Assembly: GCA_035651055.1 (NCBI GenBank)
Contig: DASRGK010000076.1
Span: 1-25,464, forward strand
Source of the DNA: JAFKKF01 sp035651055
Lineage (GTDB): Bacteria; Pseudomonadota; Alphaproteobacteria; Rhizobiales; Kaistiaceae
Length of the DNA: 25,464 nt
Reading direction: 5' to 3'
The position numbers and the translations under genes are program-made. The first letter of the stretch is position 1; the number at the start of each line of letters is the position of its first letter. Shown here one piece after another: positions 1 through 7,629 of the stretch. Under the pieces are notes generated by a model, which worked only from the letters and a program-made list of their open reading frames with translations, had not been told where the DNA came from and did not search any database.

Positions 1-1071
1 CTTGTCGCCGGGCTTGAGGTTGATCAGCCCGACATGGAAGGGTGCGACGGCGTCAGGCCAGACGATTCCAGCCTCGTCGTGGCTCGCCTCGATCACCGCC
101 CCGACCAGGCGCGATACCCCGATGCCGTAGGAGCCCATGTGGACCGGCGCTTCCGCACCGTCGGGGCCGGCGACCTTGGCCCGCATCGGCGCCGAGTACT
201 TCGTCCCGAAGTAGAAGATGTGCCCGACCTCGATGCCACGTGCCGTGATCCGCTTCTCCTCGGGGAGCGCGGCGAATGCGACCGCGTCGTGCTTCTCGTC
301 GGTCGCGGCGTAATGCGCGGTCCACTGCTCGACGATCGGCGAGAGGTCGGCGCGGAAATCGGTGTCAACGCCGGGGATCGGCAGGTCGAGGAGGTCGCGC
401 GAGCAATAGACCTCGCTCTCGCCCGTGGTCGCCAGGATGATGAATTCGTGGCTCATGTCGCCCCCGATCGGCCCCGATTCAGCCCGCATCGGGATCGCTT
501 TCAGGCCGAGCCGGTCGAAGGTGCGCAGATAGGCGACGAACATGCGGTTATAGGCCGCGCGCGCGGTCTCGCGGTCGAGATCGAAGGAGTAGGCGTCCTT
601 CATCAGGAATTCGCGGCCGCGCATCACGCCGAAGCGCGGACGCACCTCGTCCCGGAACTTCCACTGGATGTGGTAGAGGTTGAGCGGCAGGTCGCGATAG
701 GAGCGGACGTAGGAGCGGAATATCTCTGTGACCATCTCCTCGTTGGTCGGGCCGTAGAGCATGTCGCGCTCGTGGCGGTCCTTGATCCGCAGCATCTCCT
801 TGCCGTAGTCGTCGTAGCGCCCACTTTCGCGCCACAGGTCGGCCGGCTGGATGGTCGGCATCAGGATTTCGATGGCGCCGGAGCGGTTCTGCTCCTCGCG
901 GACAATCTGCCCGATCCGCGCGAGGACGCGCTCGCCGAGCGGCAGCCAGGAATAGATGCCGGCGGCCTGTTGCCGAATGAGACCGGCGCGCAACATCAGG
1001 CGATGCGAAATGATCTCCGCTTCCTTCGGGGTTTCGCGGAGAATCGGCAGAAAATATCGGGAAAGGCGCAT
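1..1071 (-). CDS. proS: Prolyl-tRNA synthetase, short alphaproteobacterial form (C-terminus cut by window edge)
   Basis: Charges tRNA-Pro with proline in the cytoplasm. The visible 357 residues start at an ATG (MRLSRYFLPILRET) and run in frame to the window edge. Class II synthetase motif 2 is visible as RDEVRPRFGVMRGREFLMKD and motif 3 as GSYGIGVSR. Between them there are only about 130 residues, so the roughly 180-residue INS editing domain of E. coli-type ProRS is absent, as is known for alphaproteobacterial ProRS of about 440 aa. By that length about 80 residues, mostly the anticodon-binding domain, lie outside the window. A weak CGGAG Shine-Dalgarno sits upstream. It is separated from the DUF1467 gene by a 463-bp gap holding a plus-strand RNA candidate, so it probably has its own promoter. 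Confidence 0.97.
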   Translation of the reverse strand, partial: MRLSRYFLPILRETPKEAEIISHRLMLRAGLIRQQAAGIYSWLPLGERVLARIGQIVREEQNRSGAIEILMPTIQPADLWRESGRYDDYGKEMLRIKDRHERDMLYGPTNEEMVTEIFRSYVRSYRDLPLNLYHIQWKFRDEVRPRFGVMRGREFLMKDAYSFDLDRETARAAYNRMFVAYLRTFDRLGLKAIPMRAESGPIGGDMSHEFIILATTGESEVYCSRDLLDLPIPGVDTDFRADLSPIVEQWTAHYAATDEKHDAVAFAALPEEKRITARGIEVGHIFYFGTKYSAPMRAKVAGPDGAEAPVHMGSYGIGVSRLVGAVIEASHDEAGIVWPDAVAPFHVGLINLKPGDK

Positions 1072-1325
1072 GCGCGACGGCGCTCCGGGTCAGGTCCGTT
1101 TGAGACAACCGCACTCAATCGACAGCGAGGAGGAAACACAAGGCGGCATCGTGCTGCCGGACCGGTTCGACGCGCGCCGGCAACCTCCGCTTGCACCAGC
1201 CGTCCGTCCGGGCACGACGCCGGGAACCATTTCGCGCCGAAGCGCGATTCGGTGCAAAAATATTGGGCCGGCGACGCACAAAATGGTGACAAGGGGTCCG
1301 AGTTTGGATAGGGTTTGTGTATAAG

Positions 1326-1536
1326 AAGGGACAGGATGGTTGGAACGACCACCTAGCCCGGAACAATAAGGCATCGCGGTCTAAGTCTTGGGAGGAAGAT
1401 CCCTTCGGGCGCGCCGTTCGGCAGCTGCCGCCTGACCCACCATCAAGCCCGTTAGCCAAGCGGGTTTGCGGATCGGGCACGAAGGGTTAAGACGCGGAAC
1501 TCGTGGAGCAAGGCCCACAGGGGCCTTGCTTTTTTT
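1326..1536 (+). ncRNA. Candidate structured small RNA of unknown family
   Basis: No coding frame here looks real, and both flanking genes are on the minus strand, yet the stretch ends in a strong plus-strand intrinsic terminator, which implies a plus-strand transcript. Upstream of the terminator several stems can be drawn: GTCTT 1385-1389 with AAGAC 1489-1493; CCCTTCG 1401-1407 with CGAAGGG 1480-1486; inside these, GCCTGACCC 1430-1438 with GGATCGGGC 1470-1478 (one mismatch), capped by AAGCCCG 1445-1451 with CGGGTTT 1461-1467; and a 12-bp palindrome at 1419-1430. An upstream hairpin GGTTG/CGACC lies at 1338-1350. The 5' end is a guess from a TATAAG box at 1320-1325 that has no convincing -35 element. 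I do not recognise the family: tmRNA, RNase P and SRP signatures are absent, and 6S RNA cannot be confirmed. Confidence 0.5.
1507..1536 (+). terminator. Rho-independent terminator, plus strand
   Basis: Perfect 10-bp stem AGCAAGGCCC (1507-1516) with GGGCCTTGCT (1521-1530), four-base loop ACAG, followed directly by a run of seven T on the plus strand. The T run overlaps the stop codon of the minus-strand DUF1467 gene. On the minus strand the hairpin has A residues before it and no T run after it, so it terminates plus-strand transcription. Confidence 0.88.
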
Positions 1537-1804
1537 ATTTGGGCGCCGGGCTGAGCATGCGGGCGATCTCCTCGATCGTAAGCCCGTAATGCGCGAGCAG
1601 CCAGAACCCGAACGTGACGACCGCCGCGACGATCGAGGTCGCTATCGCCTTGCGCACGAGCCGCGGATTGATCGGCGATCCGGGCTCGCTGCCCTTGACG
1701 ACCTCGCCCTCCTCCGCCTGGCTGCGCATCCCCCAGGGCAGGACAGCGAAGATCACCGTCCACCAGACGACGAAGTAGATCGCGATCAGCGAGCCGATGG
1801 CCAT
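1535..1804 (-). CDS. DUF1467 family small membrane protein
   Basis: 89-aa protein of the alphaproteobacterial DUF1467 family; function unknown. Two membrane segments can be seen: residues about 3-24, starting GSLIAIYFVVWWTVIFAVLP, and about 54-75, VAAVVTFGFWLLAHYGL. A short charged loop with a GSEPGSP stretch and an R-x2-RKA segment lies between them. The aromatic, WW-containing first helix followed by G-x-RSQ is typical of the family. The ATG lies 3 nt after the mce stop, so it is probably translated from the same mRNA as birA, rnj and mce and is the last gene of that run before the gap to proS. In other alphaproteobacteria this gene also sits between mce and proS. Confidence 0.9.
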   Translation of the reverse strand: MAIGSLIAIYFVVWWTVIFAVLPWGMRSQAEEGEVVKGSEPGSPINPRLVRKAIATSIVAAVVTFGFWLLAHYGLTIEEIARMLSPAPK

Positions 1805-1807
1805 CTG

Positions 1808-2212
1808 CTACGCCTCTTCGAGTTCGATCAGGGTGCCGAAAAAATCCTTCGGCTGAAGGAAGACGACCGGCTTCCCGTGCGCGCCGGTCTTCGGATTGCC
1901 GTCGCCGATGACGCGCGCGCCGGCAATGGTTAGCCGGCGAAGTGCGTCGGCGATGCTGGCTACCTCGAAGCAGATGTGATGAATCCCGCCCGCCGGATTG
2001 CGTTCGAGGAAGCGCGCGATCGGCGAGCCTTCGCCGAGCGGTTCGAGCAGCTCGATCCTGGTGTTGGGCAGGTCGACGAACAGTGTCGTCACGCCGTGCT
2101 CCGGCAGGGGCATCGGCGCCGACAGGCTTGCGCCCAGCGCATCGCGATAGGTCGCGGCGGCTGCCGCCAGATTCGGGACGGCGATCGCGACATGGTTCAG
2201 ACGGCCGATCAT
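1808..2212 (-). CDS. mce: Methylmalonyl-CoA epimerase
   Basis: Interconverts (2R)- and (2S)-methylmalonyl-CoA, linking propionyl-CoA carboxylase to methylmalonyl-CoA mutase. The 134-aa length fits this small vicinal oxygen chelate enzyme. Two beta-alpha-beta-beta-beta modules are visible: the first begins MIGRLNHVAIAVPNL, the second GGIHHICFEV. Expected metal ligands are H7, the H78/H79 pair and E130 in TLIELEEA, with a PKD-x-FGTLIE ending typical of the family. An in-frame upstream extension to 2275 exists but would run through the end of rnj and lacks homology to the usual start, so ATG at 2212 was chosen. It starts 7 nt after the rnj stop and ends 3 nt before DUF1467. The glyoxalase superfamily is broad, but the epimerase call fits length and context. 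Confidence 0.93.
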   Translation of the reverse strand: MIGRLNHVAIAVPNLAAAAATYRDALGASLSAPMPLPEHGVTTLFVDLPNTRIELLEPLGEGSPIARFLERNPAGGIHHICFEVASIADALRRLTIAGARVIGDGNPKTGAHGKPVVFLQPKDFFGTLIELEEA

Positions 2213-2219
2213 CGGCGGG

Positions 2220-3890
2220 TCATACGACCGAGACAAAGACGGTGCAAACGGGCTTCTTGCCCCACTCCTTGGCAACCGCCGCCCGCACGGCCCGGCGGAC
2301 GGCGTCGCGCACCACCTCGGCGTCGCGCCGGCGCGGGCGCGGCAGCGAATCGAGCGTTCCGTGCACGGCCGACAGGACCGTTTCTTCGAAGGGCCGGGCG
2401 GCGCGGTCCTTCAGGGGCAGGCCGGAAAGCTGGATCTCCGGCTCGGCTTCGAGGTCGCCGCGGTTGTCGAGGACCAGGGCCACTCCGACATGGCCGGCAT
2501 AGGACAGCCGCCGCCGCTCGCCGATGCCCATCTCCTCGAGCGAGCCGACCAGTTGCCCGTCCTTGTAGAGCCGGCCCGGTTCGATCGCGTCGATGGTCTC
2601 GACCGGATCGGGTGCGAGACGGAGCATGGTGCCGTTCTCGATGGTCGCCACCGTCGGCACACCCAGCGAACGCGCCAGTTCCGCATGCGCCGCCAGATGC
2701 GCCGCCTCGCCGTGCACCGGCACCGCGATCCGCGGCTTCAGCCAGCCGTAGAGCGTGCGCATCTCGTCGCGGCGCGGGTGCCCGGAGACGTGGACGAGGG
2801 CGTCGCGGTCGGTGATCACGCGCACTCCCTGCCGGGTCAGGGCATTGATGATGCGGTTGATCGCGACTTCGTTGCCCGGAATGGCCCGCGAAGAGAAGAC
2901 CACGGTGTCGCCGCGGTCGAGCGCGATCGTCTTGTGATCCTTCTCGGCGGTGCGTGCCAGCGCAGCCCGCGGTTCGCCCTGGCTGCCGGTCAGCAGAGCC
3001 ACGACCTTGTCGCGCGGGAGATGGCCGAAGACCTCCTCCTCGCGGAACCGCGGCAGTCCGTCGAGATAGCCGAGGTCGCCCGCCACGATCAGCGCGCGGG
3101 TGAGGGCGCGCCCAACGACGACGACTTCGCGGCCGGAAGCGGCCGCGGCTTTCGCGATCGAGCGGATGCGGCCGACGTTCGATGCAAAGGTGGTGAAGAC
3201 AACCCTGCCCCTCGCCTCGGCGACGATTCGGGTAAGAGACGCGGCGACCTCGACCTCGCTCGGACTCCTGCCCTCGCGCATGGCATTGGTGGAATCCGAG
3301 ACCAGCGCCAGCACGCCTTCCGCACCCAGGGCCTGCATGCGAGCGGCATCGATCGGGGCGCCCAGCACCGGGGCTTCGTCGATCTTCCAGTCGCCGCTAT
3401 GGACGACGACGCCGAGCGGCGTGCGGATCGCCAGCGCGTTGGGTTCCGGGATCGAGTGCGCCACGTTGATAAACTCGATCTGGAACGGGCCGGCATCGAA
3501 GGGCTTGCCCGGCGCGACGATGGTGATCGGGACGGGCTGAGCCCCCGGCTCGGATGCGAGCTTGGCCATGAGCAGCCCGGACGTGAACGCGGTCGCGTAA
3601 ACCGGCACCCGCAGCCGCGGCCAGAGGTCGATCAGCGCGCCGAAATGGTCCTCGTGCGCGTGGGTGATGACGATGCCGGCGAGACTGGCTCGCTCCTCCT
3701 CGAGATAGGCGATGTCGGGAAAGATCAGGTCGGCCCCCGGCAGGTCGGCGCCGGCAAAGGCCACCCCGAAATCGACCACGAGCCAGGTCCGGTCATTCGG
3801 CGGACCGTAGCCGTAGAGGGCTAGATTCATGCCGATCTCGCCGACCCCGCCGAGCGGCAGGAAGACCAGCTCGTCGCCGCGTGCCTTCAC
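2220..3890 (-). CDS. rnj: Ribonuclease J
   Basis: Metallo-beta-lactamase/beta-CASP ribonuclease with 5'-exonuclease and endonuclease activity in mRNA and rRNA maturation. Length 556 aa, as in alphaproteobacterial RNase J. Residues 9-21 read VFLPLGGVGEIGM. The zinc motif H77-A-H79-E-D81-H82 follows in VITHAHEDHFGAL, then HSGDWKID around residue 165, DSTNA, and the beta-CASP segment with SQGEPRAAL. HVSGHPRRDE and PVHGE lie in the second half of the core, and a C-terminal domain follows. The start is GTG, in a GTGA overlap with the birA stop, giving translational coupling. Co-transcription with the end of the nuo run is an arrangement common in Hyphomicrobiales. No key residue is missing. Confidence 0.95.
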   Translation of the reverse strand: MKARGDELVFLPLGGVGEIGMNLALYGYGPPNDRTWLVVDFGVAFAGADLPGADLIFPDIAYLEEERASLAGIVITHAHEDHFGALIDLWPRLRVPVYATAFTSGLLMAKLASEPGAQPVPITIVAPGKPFDAGPFQIEFINVAHSIPEPNALAIRTPLGVVVHSGDWKIDEAPVLGAPIDAARMQALGAEGVLALVSDSTNAMREGRSPSEVEVAASLTRIVAEARGRVVFTTFASNVGRIRSIAKAAAASGREVVVVGRALTRALIVAGDLGYLDGLPRFREEEVFGHLPRDKVVALLTGSQGEPRAALARTAEKDHKTIALDRGDTVVFSSRAIPGNEVAINRIINALTRQGVRVITDRDALVHVSGHPRRDEMRTLYGWLKPRIAVPVHGEAAHLAAHAELARSLGVPTVATIENGTMLRLAPDPVETIDAIEPGRLYKDGQLVGSLEEMGIGERRRLSYAGHVGVALVLDNRGDLEAEPEIQLSGLPLKDRAARPFEETVLSAVHGTLDSLPRPRRRDAEVVRDAVRRAVRAAVAKEWGKKPVCTVFVSVV

Positions 3891-4651
3891 GCGAGGCCAC
3901 CGAGGAAGACGTCGCCGGCGGAAACTGCTTCCCGCCTTCCGTCGCCAAGCGCCACCACCAGCCGGCCGTCGTCATCGAGCGAGTCGAAGCGCCCGTCGAG
4001 GCTGCGGTCGGCAAGCCGGACGCGGATCGGCTCGCCGAGCCCGGCGGAACGGGCGAGCCAGGCCGTGCGGACGGCACGGAAATTGGACCCGCGCTGCCAG
4101 CGCTCGAGCTCGCCTGCCATCCGCTCCGCCAGCCGGCCTAAAAGATGTTCCGCCTCGACCGGAATGTTCCGGGCGGCAAAGTCGGTCGCGGGGTGGAGCG
4201 TCTCGCTTTCCGGATGGACGCGGCAGTTGACGCCAAAGCCGATGACGACGGCAAAGCGCCTGTCAGCGAGCCTGTCGCCCTCGACCGAGATGCCCGCCAC
4301 CTTCATGCGGTCGAGGAGCAGGTCATTGGGCCATTTCAGCTTGACGCGTTCCGCCACCGCCGGCCCGGCGATATCGACGACCGCCTGGTGCAGCGCGATG
4401 CCGGCGACGAAGGCGATGGTGGGGGCCAGCGCCGGGGGCGCCGGATCGATGAGGAGCAGCGAGGCGGCCACGTTCCCCCTCCCCCCGATCCATGTGCGGC
4501 CCCGCCGGCCGTGGCCGGCGGTCTGCTCTTCGGTCGTCACCCACAGGTTGCCGGCATCGCCCCCGCGGGCGGCGGCGAACGCTTCGGTGTTGGTCGACCC
4601 GAGCGTGGCGAAGGACTGGCGGCGGTATCCGGGCGGCAATCGGTCCGCCAT
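3887..4651 (-). CDS. birA: Biotin--[acetyl-CoA-carboxylase] ligase, catalytic form without HTH
   Basis: Activates biotin to biotinyl-5'-AMP and attaches it to the lysine of biotin carboxyl carrier domains in the cytoplasm. Residues 17-24 (TLGSTNTE) form the usual N-terminal substrate motif, G46HGRRGRTW54 is the biotinyl-AMP-binding loop, K106WPND110 is the ligase signature, and K117-V-A-G-I holds the catalytic lysine. The 254-aa protein lacks the N-terminal DNA-binding helix-turn-helix of E. coli BirA, so it should not be a repressor. The C-terminal SH3-like domain is at about 205-254. The ATG is 4 nt after the nuoN stop, and the stop overlaps the rnj GTG start. Biotin ligase also matters for the propionyl-CoA carboxylase step that feeds the nearby epimerase. 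Confidence 0.95.
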   Translation of the reverse strand: MADRLPPGYRRQSFATLGSTNTEAFAAARGGDAGNLWVTTEEQTAGHGRRGRTWIGGRGNVAASLLLIDPAPPALAPTIAFVAGIALHQAVVDIAGPAVAERVKLKWPNDLLLDRMKVAGISVEGDRLADRRFAVVIGFGVNCRVHPESETLHPATDFAARNIPVEAEHLLGRLAERMAGELERWQRGSNFRAVRTAWLARSAGLGEPIRVRLADRSLDGRFDSLDDDGRLVVALGDGRREAVSAGDVFLGGLA

Positions 4652-4655
4652 CGCC

Positions 4656-6101
4656 CTAGAAGAACGTCTTCGCGGCGAGCCCGGCGGCCCCGCCGATCTG
4701 GCCGGCGATGAAGACGAAGAGGAGGATGAACGCGCCCGATATGCCGAGGACGACGCGAAGCTCCACCCGCATCGGCTCGAACTTCCCGGCCGGTTCGTCG
4801 AAGTACATGAGCTTCACGATCCGCAGGTAATAGTAGGCGCCGACGACGCTGGCGAGTACGCCGATCACCGACAGCGCATAGAGCCCCGCCTGGATGGCGG
4901 CGAGGAAGACGTAGAACTTCGCGAAGAAGCCGGCGAGCGGCGGGATGCCGGCAAGCGAGAAGAGCAGCATCGCCAGCATGAAGGCCATCACCGGATTGGT
5001 CCTGGCGAGGCCGGCCAGATCCGAGATGTCCTCGACCATGCCGTGCGTGCGCCGCATCGCCAGGATGACGGCGAACGTGCCGAGGTTCATGGCGATATAG
5101 ATGAGCAGGTAGACAATGACGCCCTGGACGCCGGCTTCGGTGCCGGCGGCAAGCCCGACCAGCGCATAGCCGACATGGCCGATTGAGGAGTACGCCATCA
5201 GCCGCTTGATGTTGCGCTGGCCGATGGCGGCGAAGGCGCCGAGTACCATCGAGGCGATCGCCAGGAAAGCGATGATCTGCTGCCAGTCGAGCCCGATCGG
5301 CCCGAACGGCGCTACGACCGAGCGGACGAGAAGCGCCACCGCGGCGACCTTCGGCGCGGCCGCGAAGAACGCCGTCACCGGTGTCGGGGCGCCTTCGTAG
5401 ACGTCCGGCGTCCACATGTGGAAGGGGACGGCGGAGACCTTGAAGGCGAGGCCCGCGATCAGGAAAACCAGGCCGAAGACGAGGCCGAGCGAAGCCTCGT
5501 GACCCTGCAGCGCCAGCGCGATGCCGGCGAAGGTCGTCTGTCCGGTGAAACCGTAGACGAGGCTGGCGCCGTAGAGCAGCATGCCGGAGGAAAGCGCGCC
5601 GAGGACGAAGTACTTGAGGCCCGCCTCGGTCGAGCGGATGGAATCGCGGTTGATTGCGGCCACGACATAGAGCGCCAGCGACTGCAACTCGACGCCGAGG
5701 TAGAGCGCGATGAGGTCGCTCGCCGAGACCATCATCAGCATGCCGAGCGTCGCGATGACGATCAGCACGGGATACTCGAAGCGCGCCAGCCGCTCGGATT
5801 TCATGTAGCCGGCGGACATGACGATGGCTGCGCCCGAGCCGATCAGGACGACGACCTTGAAGAGGCGCGCGAAGGGATCGAGCACGAACGCGCCGTTGAA
5901 CGCGGACGTGGTCCCTTCCGGGGCGAGGAAGAGGCTCAGCCCCGCAGCGACGATGAGCAGGACGGAGAGGCCGGTGACGGCATCCGTCGTCTTCTCGCCC
6001 CAGACCGCGCCGACGAGGAGCAGCGCCAGCGCGCCGGCCGCGAGAATGATTTCCGGGAGGGCCGAGGCGAAAGCGGCGAAATTGGAGATGTCGGTCGGCA
6101 T
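4656..6101 (-). CDS. nuoN: NADH-quinone oxidoreductase subunit N
   Basis: Antiporter-like proton-pumping subunit of the complex I membrane arm, in the inner membrane. 481 aa, the normal family length, with about 14 hydrophobic segments. Functional residues are present: E138 in YLGVELQSLALY, K221 in GLAFKVSAVPFHMW, and K251 in AAPKVAAVALL. The proton-antiporter core runs roughly from residue 120 to 420. ATG at 6101 lies 6 nt after the nuoM stop. It is the last nuo gene; birA follows after 4 nt with no terminator visible, so the transcript probably continues. Confidence 0.98.
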   Translation of the reverse strand: MPTDISNFAAFASALPEIILAAGALALLLVGAVWGEKTTDAVTGLSVLLIVAAGLSLFLAPEGTTSAFNGAFVLDPFARLFKVVVLIGSGAAIVMSAGYMKSERLARFEYPVLIVIATLGMLMMVSASDLIALYLGVELQSLALYVVAAINRDSIRSTEAGLKYFVLGALSSGMLLYGASLVYGFTGQTTFAGIALALQGHEASLGLVFGLVFLIAGLAFKVSAVPFHMWTPDVYEGAPTPVTAFFAAAPKVAAVALLVRSVVAPFGPIGLDWQQIIAFLAIASMVLGAFAAIGQRNIKRLMAYSSIGHVGYALVGLAAGTEAGVQGVIVYLLIYIAMNLGTFAVILAMRRTHGMVEDISDLAGLARTNPVMAFMLAMLLFSLAGIPPLAGFFAKFYVFLAAIQAGLYALSVIGVLASVVGAYYYLRIVKLMYFDEPAGKFEPMRVELRVVLGISGAFILLFVFIAGQIGGAAGLAAKTFF

Positions 6102-6107
6102 CGGGCC

Positions 6108-7622
6108 TCAGTGAACCAGAGCGGCGAGCTTGCCGGCGGCGGAGAGCGCCGCGTGATAGTCGCTGACCAGCTTGTCCACGGCGGTGGCGGTCACCCGCAT
6201 GATCGGCCCCGGAATGAAGCCGAAGAATACGGCGATGGCGGCGAGCGGCACCAGCAGCGCCTTCTCGCGGAGCGACAGGTCCAGCATCGAGCGCAGGCTC
6301 GCCTTCTCGAGCGCGCCGAGGATGATCCGCCGGTAGAGCCAGAGCGCGTAGGCGGCGGACAGGATCACGCCGCTGGTCGCGATGAACGCCACCCACGAAT
6401 TGACCCGGAACGTGCCGAGGAGCGTCAGGAACTCGCCGACGAACCCGCTCGTCCCGGGCAGCCCGACATTCGCCAGGGTGAAGATCAGGAAGACCGCTGC
6501 ATAGACCGGCATGCGGTTGACCAGGCCGCCATAAGCGGCGATCTCGCGGGTATGCAGGCGGTCATAGACGACGCCGACGCAGAGGAAGAGCGCGCCAGAG
6601 ACGATGCCGTGCGACAGCATCTGGAAGATGCCGCCCTGCACGCCCTGCTCGTTCATCGCGAAGATGCCCATGGTGACGAAGCCCATGTGCGCGACCGAGG
6701 AATAGGCGATGAGCTTCTTCATGTCCTCCTGCATCAAGGCGACGAAGGACGTGTAGACGATCGCCACGACCGAGAGCGTGAAGATGAAGGGGGCCAGCTC
6801 GGCCGAGGCCAGCGGGAACATCGCCACCGAGAAGCGGATGAAGCCGTAGCCGCCCATCTTCAGGAGGATCGCGGCGAGGATCACCGAGCCGGCGGTCGGC
6901 GCCTCGACGTGGGCGTCGGGCAGCCAAGTATGGACCGGCCACATCGGCATCTTCACGGCGAAGCTCGCGAAGAAGGCGAACCACAGCCAGATCTGCATCG
7001 AGGCCGGGAAGGAATGGTCGAGCAGCGCCTGGATGTCCGTGGTGCCGGCTTCCCAGTACATCGCCATGATGGCGAGCAGCATCAGCACGGAGCCCAGGAG
7101 CGTATAGAGGAAGAACTTGAAGCTGGCGTAGACGCGCCGCGGCCCGCCCCAGATGCCGATGATGAGGAACATCGGGATCAGGCCGCCCTCGAAGAAGACG
7201 TAGAAGAGGACGAGATCGAGCGAGGTGAACACGCCGATCATCAGCGTTTCGAGGACGAGGAAGGCGAGCATGTACTCCTTGAAGGAGCGCTCGATCGTGA
7301 GCCGGCTGGCGACGATGCAGAACGGCATCAGGAATGTCGTCAGGATGACGAACAGGACCGAGATGCCGTCGACGCCGAGCGCATAGGCGCCGAAGCTCGG
7401 CCCCAGCCATTCGACGCGCTCGACCATCTGGAAGCCCGGGTTGCTCGGATCGAACCCGGTGAGGATGAAGATCGAGAGGACGAAGGTGACCAGCGTCGTC
7501 CAGAGCGCGATGTAGAAGACGTTCCGCCGCGCGGCGGAATCGTCGCCACGGATAAGCAGCACCAGAACCGCGCCGACGAGCGGCAGGAACGTGACGATGG
7601 AGAGGATTGGCCAGTCGGTCAT
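6108..7622 (-). CDS. nuoM: NADH-quinone oxidoreductase subunit M
   Basis: Second antiporter-like proton channel of complex I, inner membrane. 504 aa with about 14 membrane helices. Key charged residues are in place: E145 in YVFFEGGLIPMFLIIG, K224 in FAVKMPMWPVHTWLPDAHVE, K255 in AAILLKMGGYG, and E397 in SGFVGEFL (equivalents of E. coli E144, K234, K265 and E407). The discontinuous helix loop is marked by the conserved HTWLPDAH and AYSSVAHMG segments. Starts 7 nt downstream of the nuoL stop. No truncation or unusual insertion was seen. Confidence 0.98.
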   Translation of the reverse strand: MTDWPILSIVTFLPLVGAVLVLLIRGDDSAARRNVFYIALWTTLVTFVLSIFILTGFDPSNPGFQMVERVEWLGPSFGAYALGVDGISVLFVILTTFLMPFCIVASRLTIERSFKEYMLAFLVLETLMIGVFTSLDLVLFYVFFEGGLIPMFLIIGIWGGPRRVYASFKFFLYTLLGSVLMLLAIMAMYWEAGTTDIQALLDHSFPASMQIWLWFAFFASFAVKMPMWPVHTWLPDAHVEAPTAGSVILAAILLKMGGYGFIRFSVAMFPLASAELAPFIFTLSVVAIVYTSFVALMQEDMKKLIAYSSVAHMGFVTMGIFAMNEQGVQGGIFQMLSHGIVSGALFLCVGVVYDRLHTREIAAYGGLVNRMPVYAAVFLIFTLANVGLPGTSGFVGEFLTLLGTFRVNSWVAFIATSGVILSAAYALWLYRRIILGALEKASLRSMLDLSLREKALLVPLAAIAVFFGFIPGPIMRVTATAVDKLVSDYHAALSAAGKLAALVH

Positions 7623-7629
7623 GATCCGC

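Noticed and set aside
34..1311. Plus-strand 425-codon frame opposite proS
   Set aside because: Antisense shadow of proS; the first two-thirds mirror its conserved motifs and the rest is low-complexity.
1326..1536. Specific naming of the RNA candidate as 6S, tmRNA, SRP RNA or RNase P
   Set aside because: No tag-peptide or T-loop sequence (tmRNA), no GGAA-tetraloop SRP core, no RNase P core segments, and the drawn fold is branched rather than the single long bubble-containing hairpin of 6S. Identity is left open.
2213..2275. Longer methylmalonyl-CoA epimerase starting at 2275
   Set aside because: The extra 21 residues overlap the end of rnj and precede the standard MIGRLNHVAIAV N-terminus.
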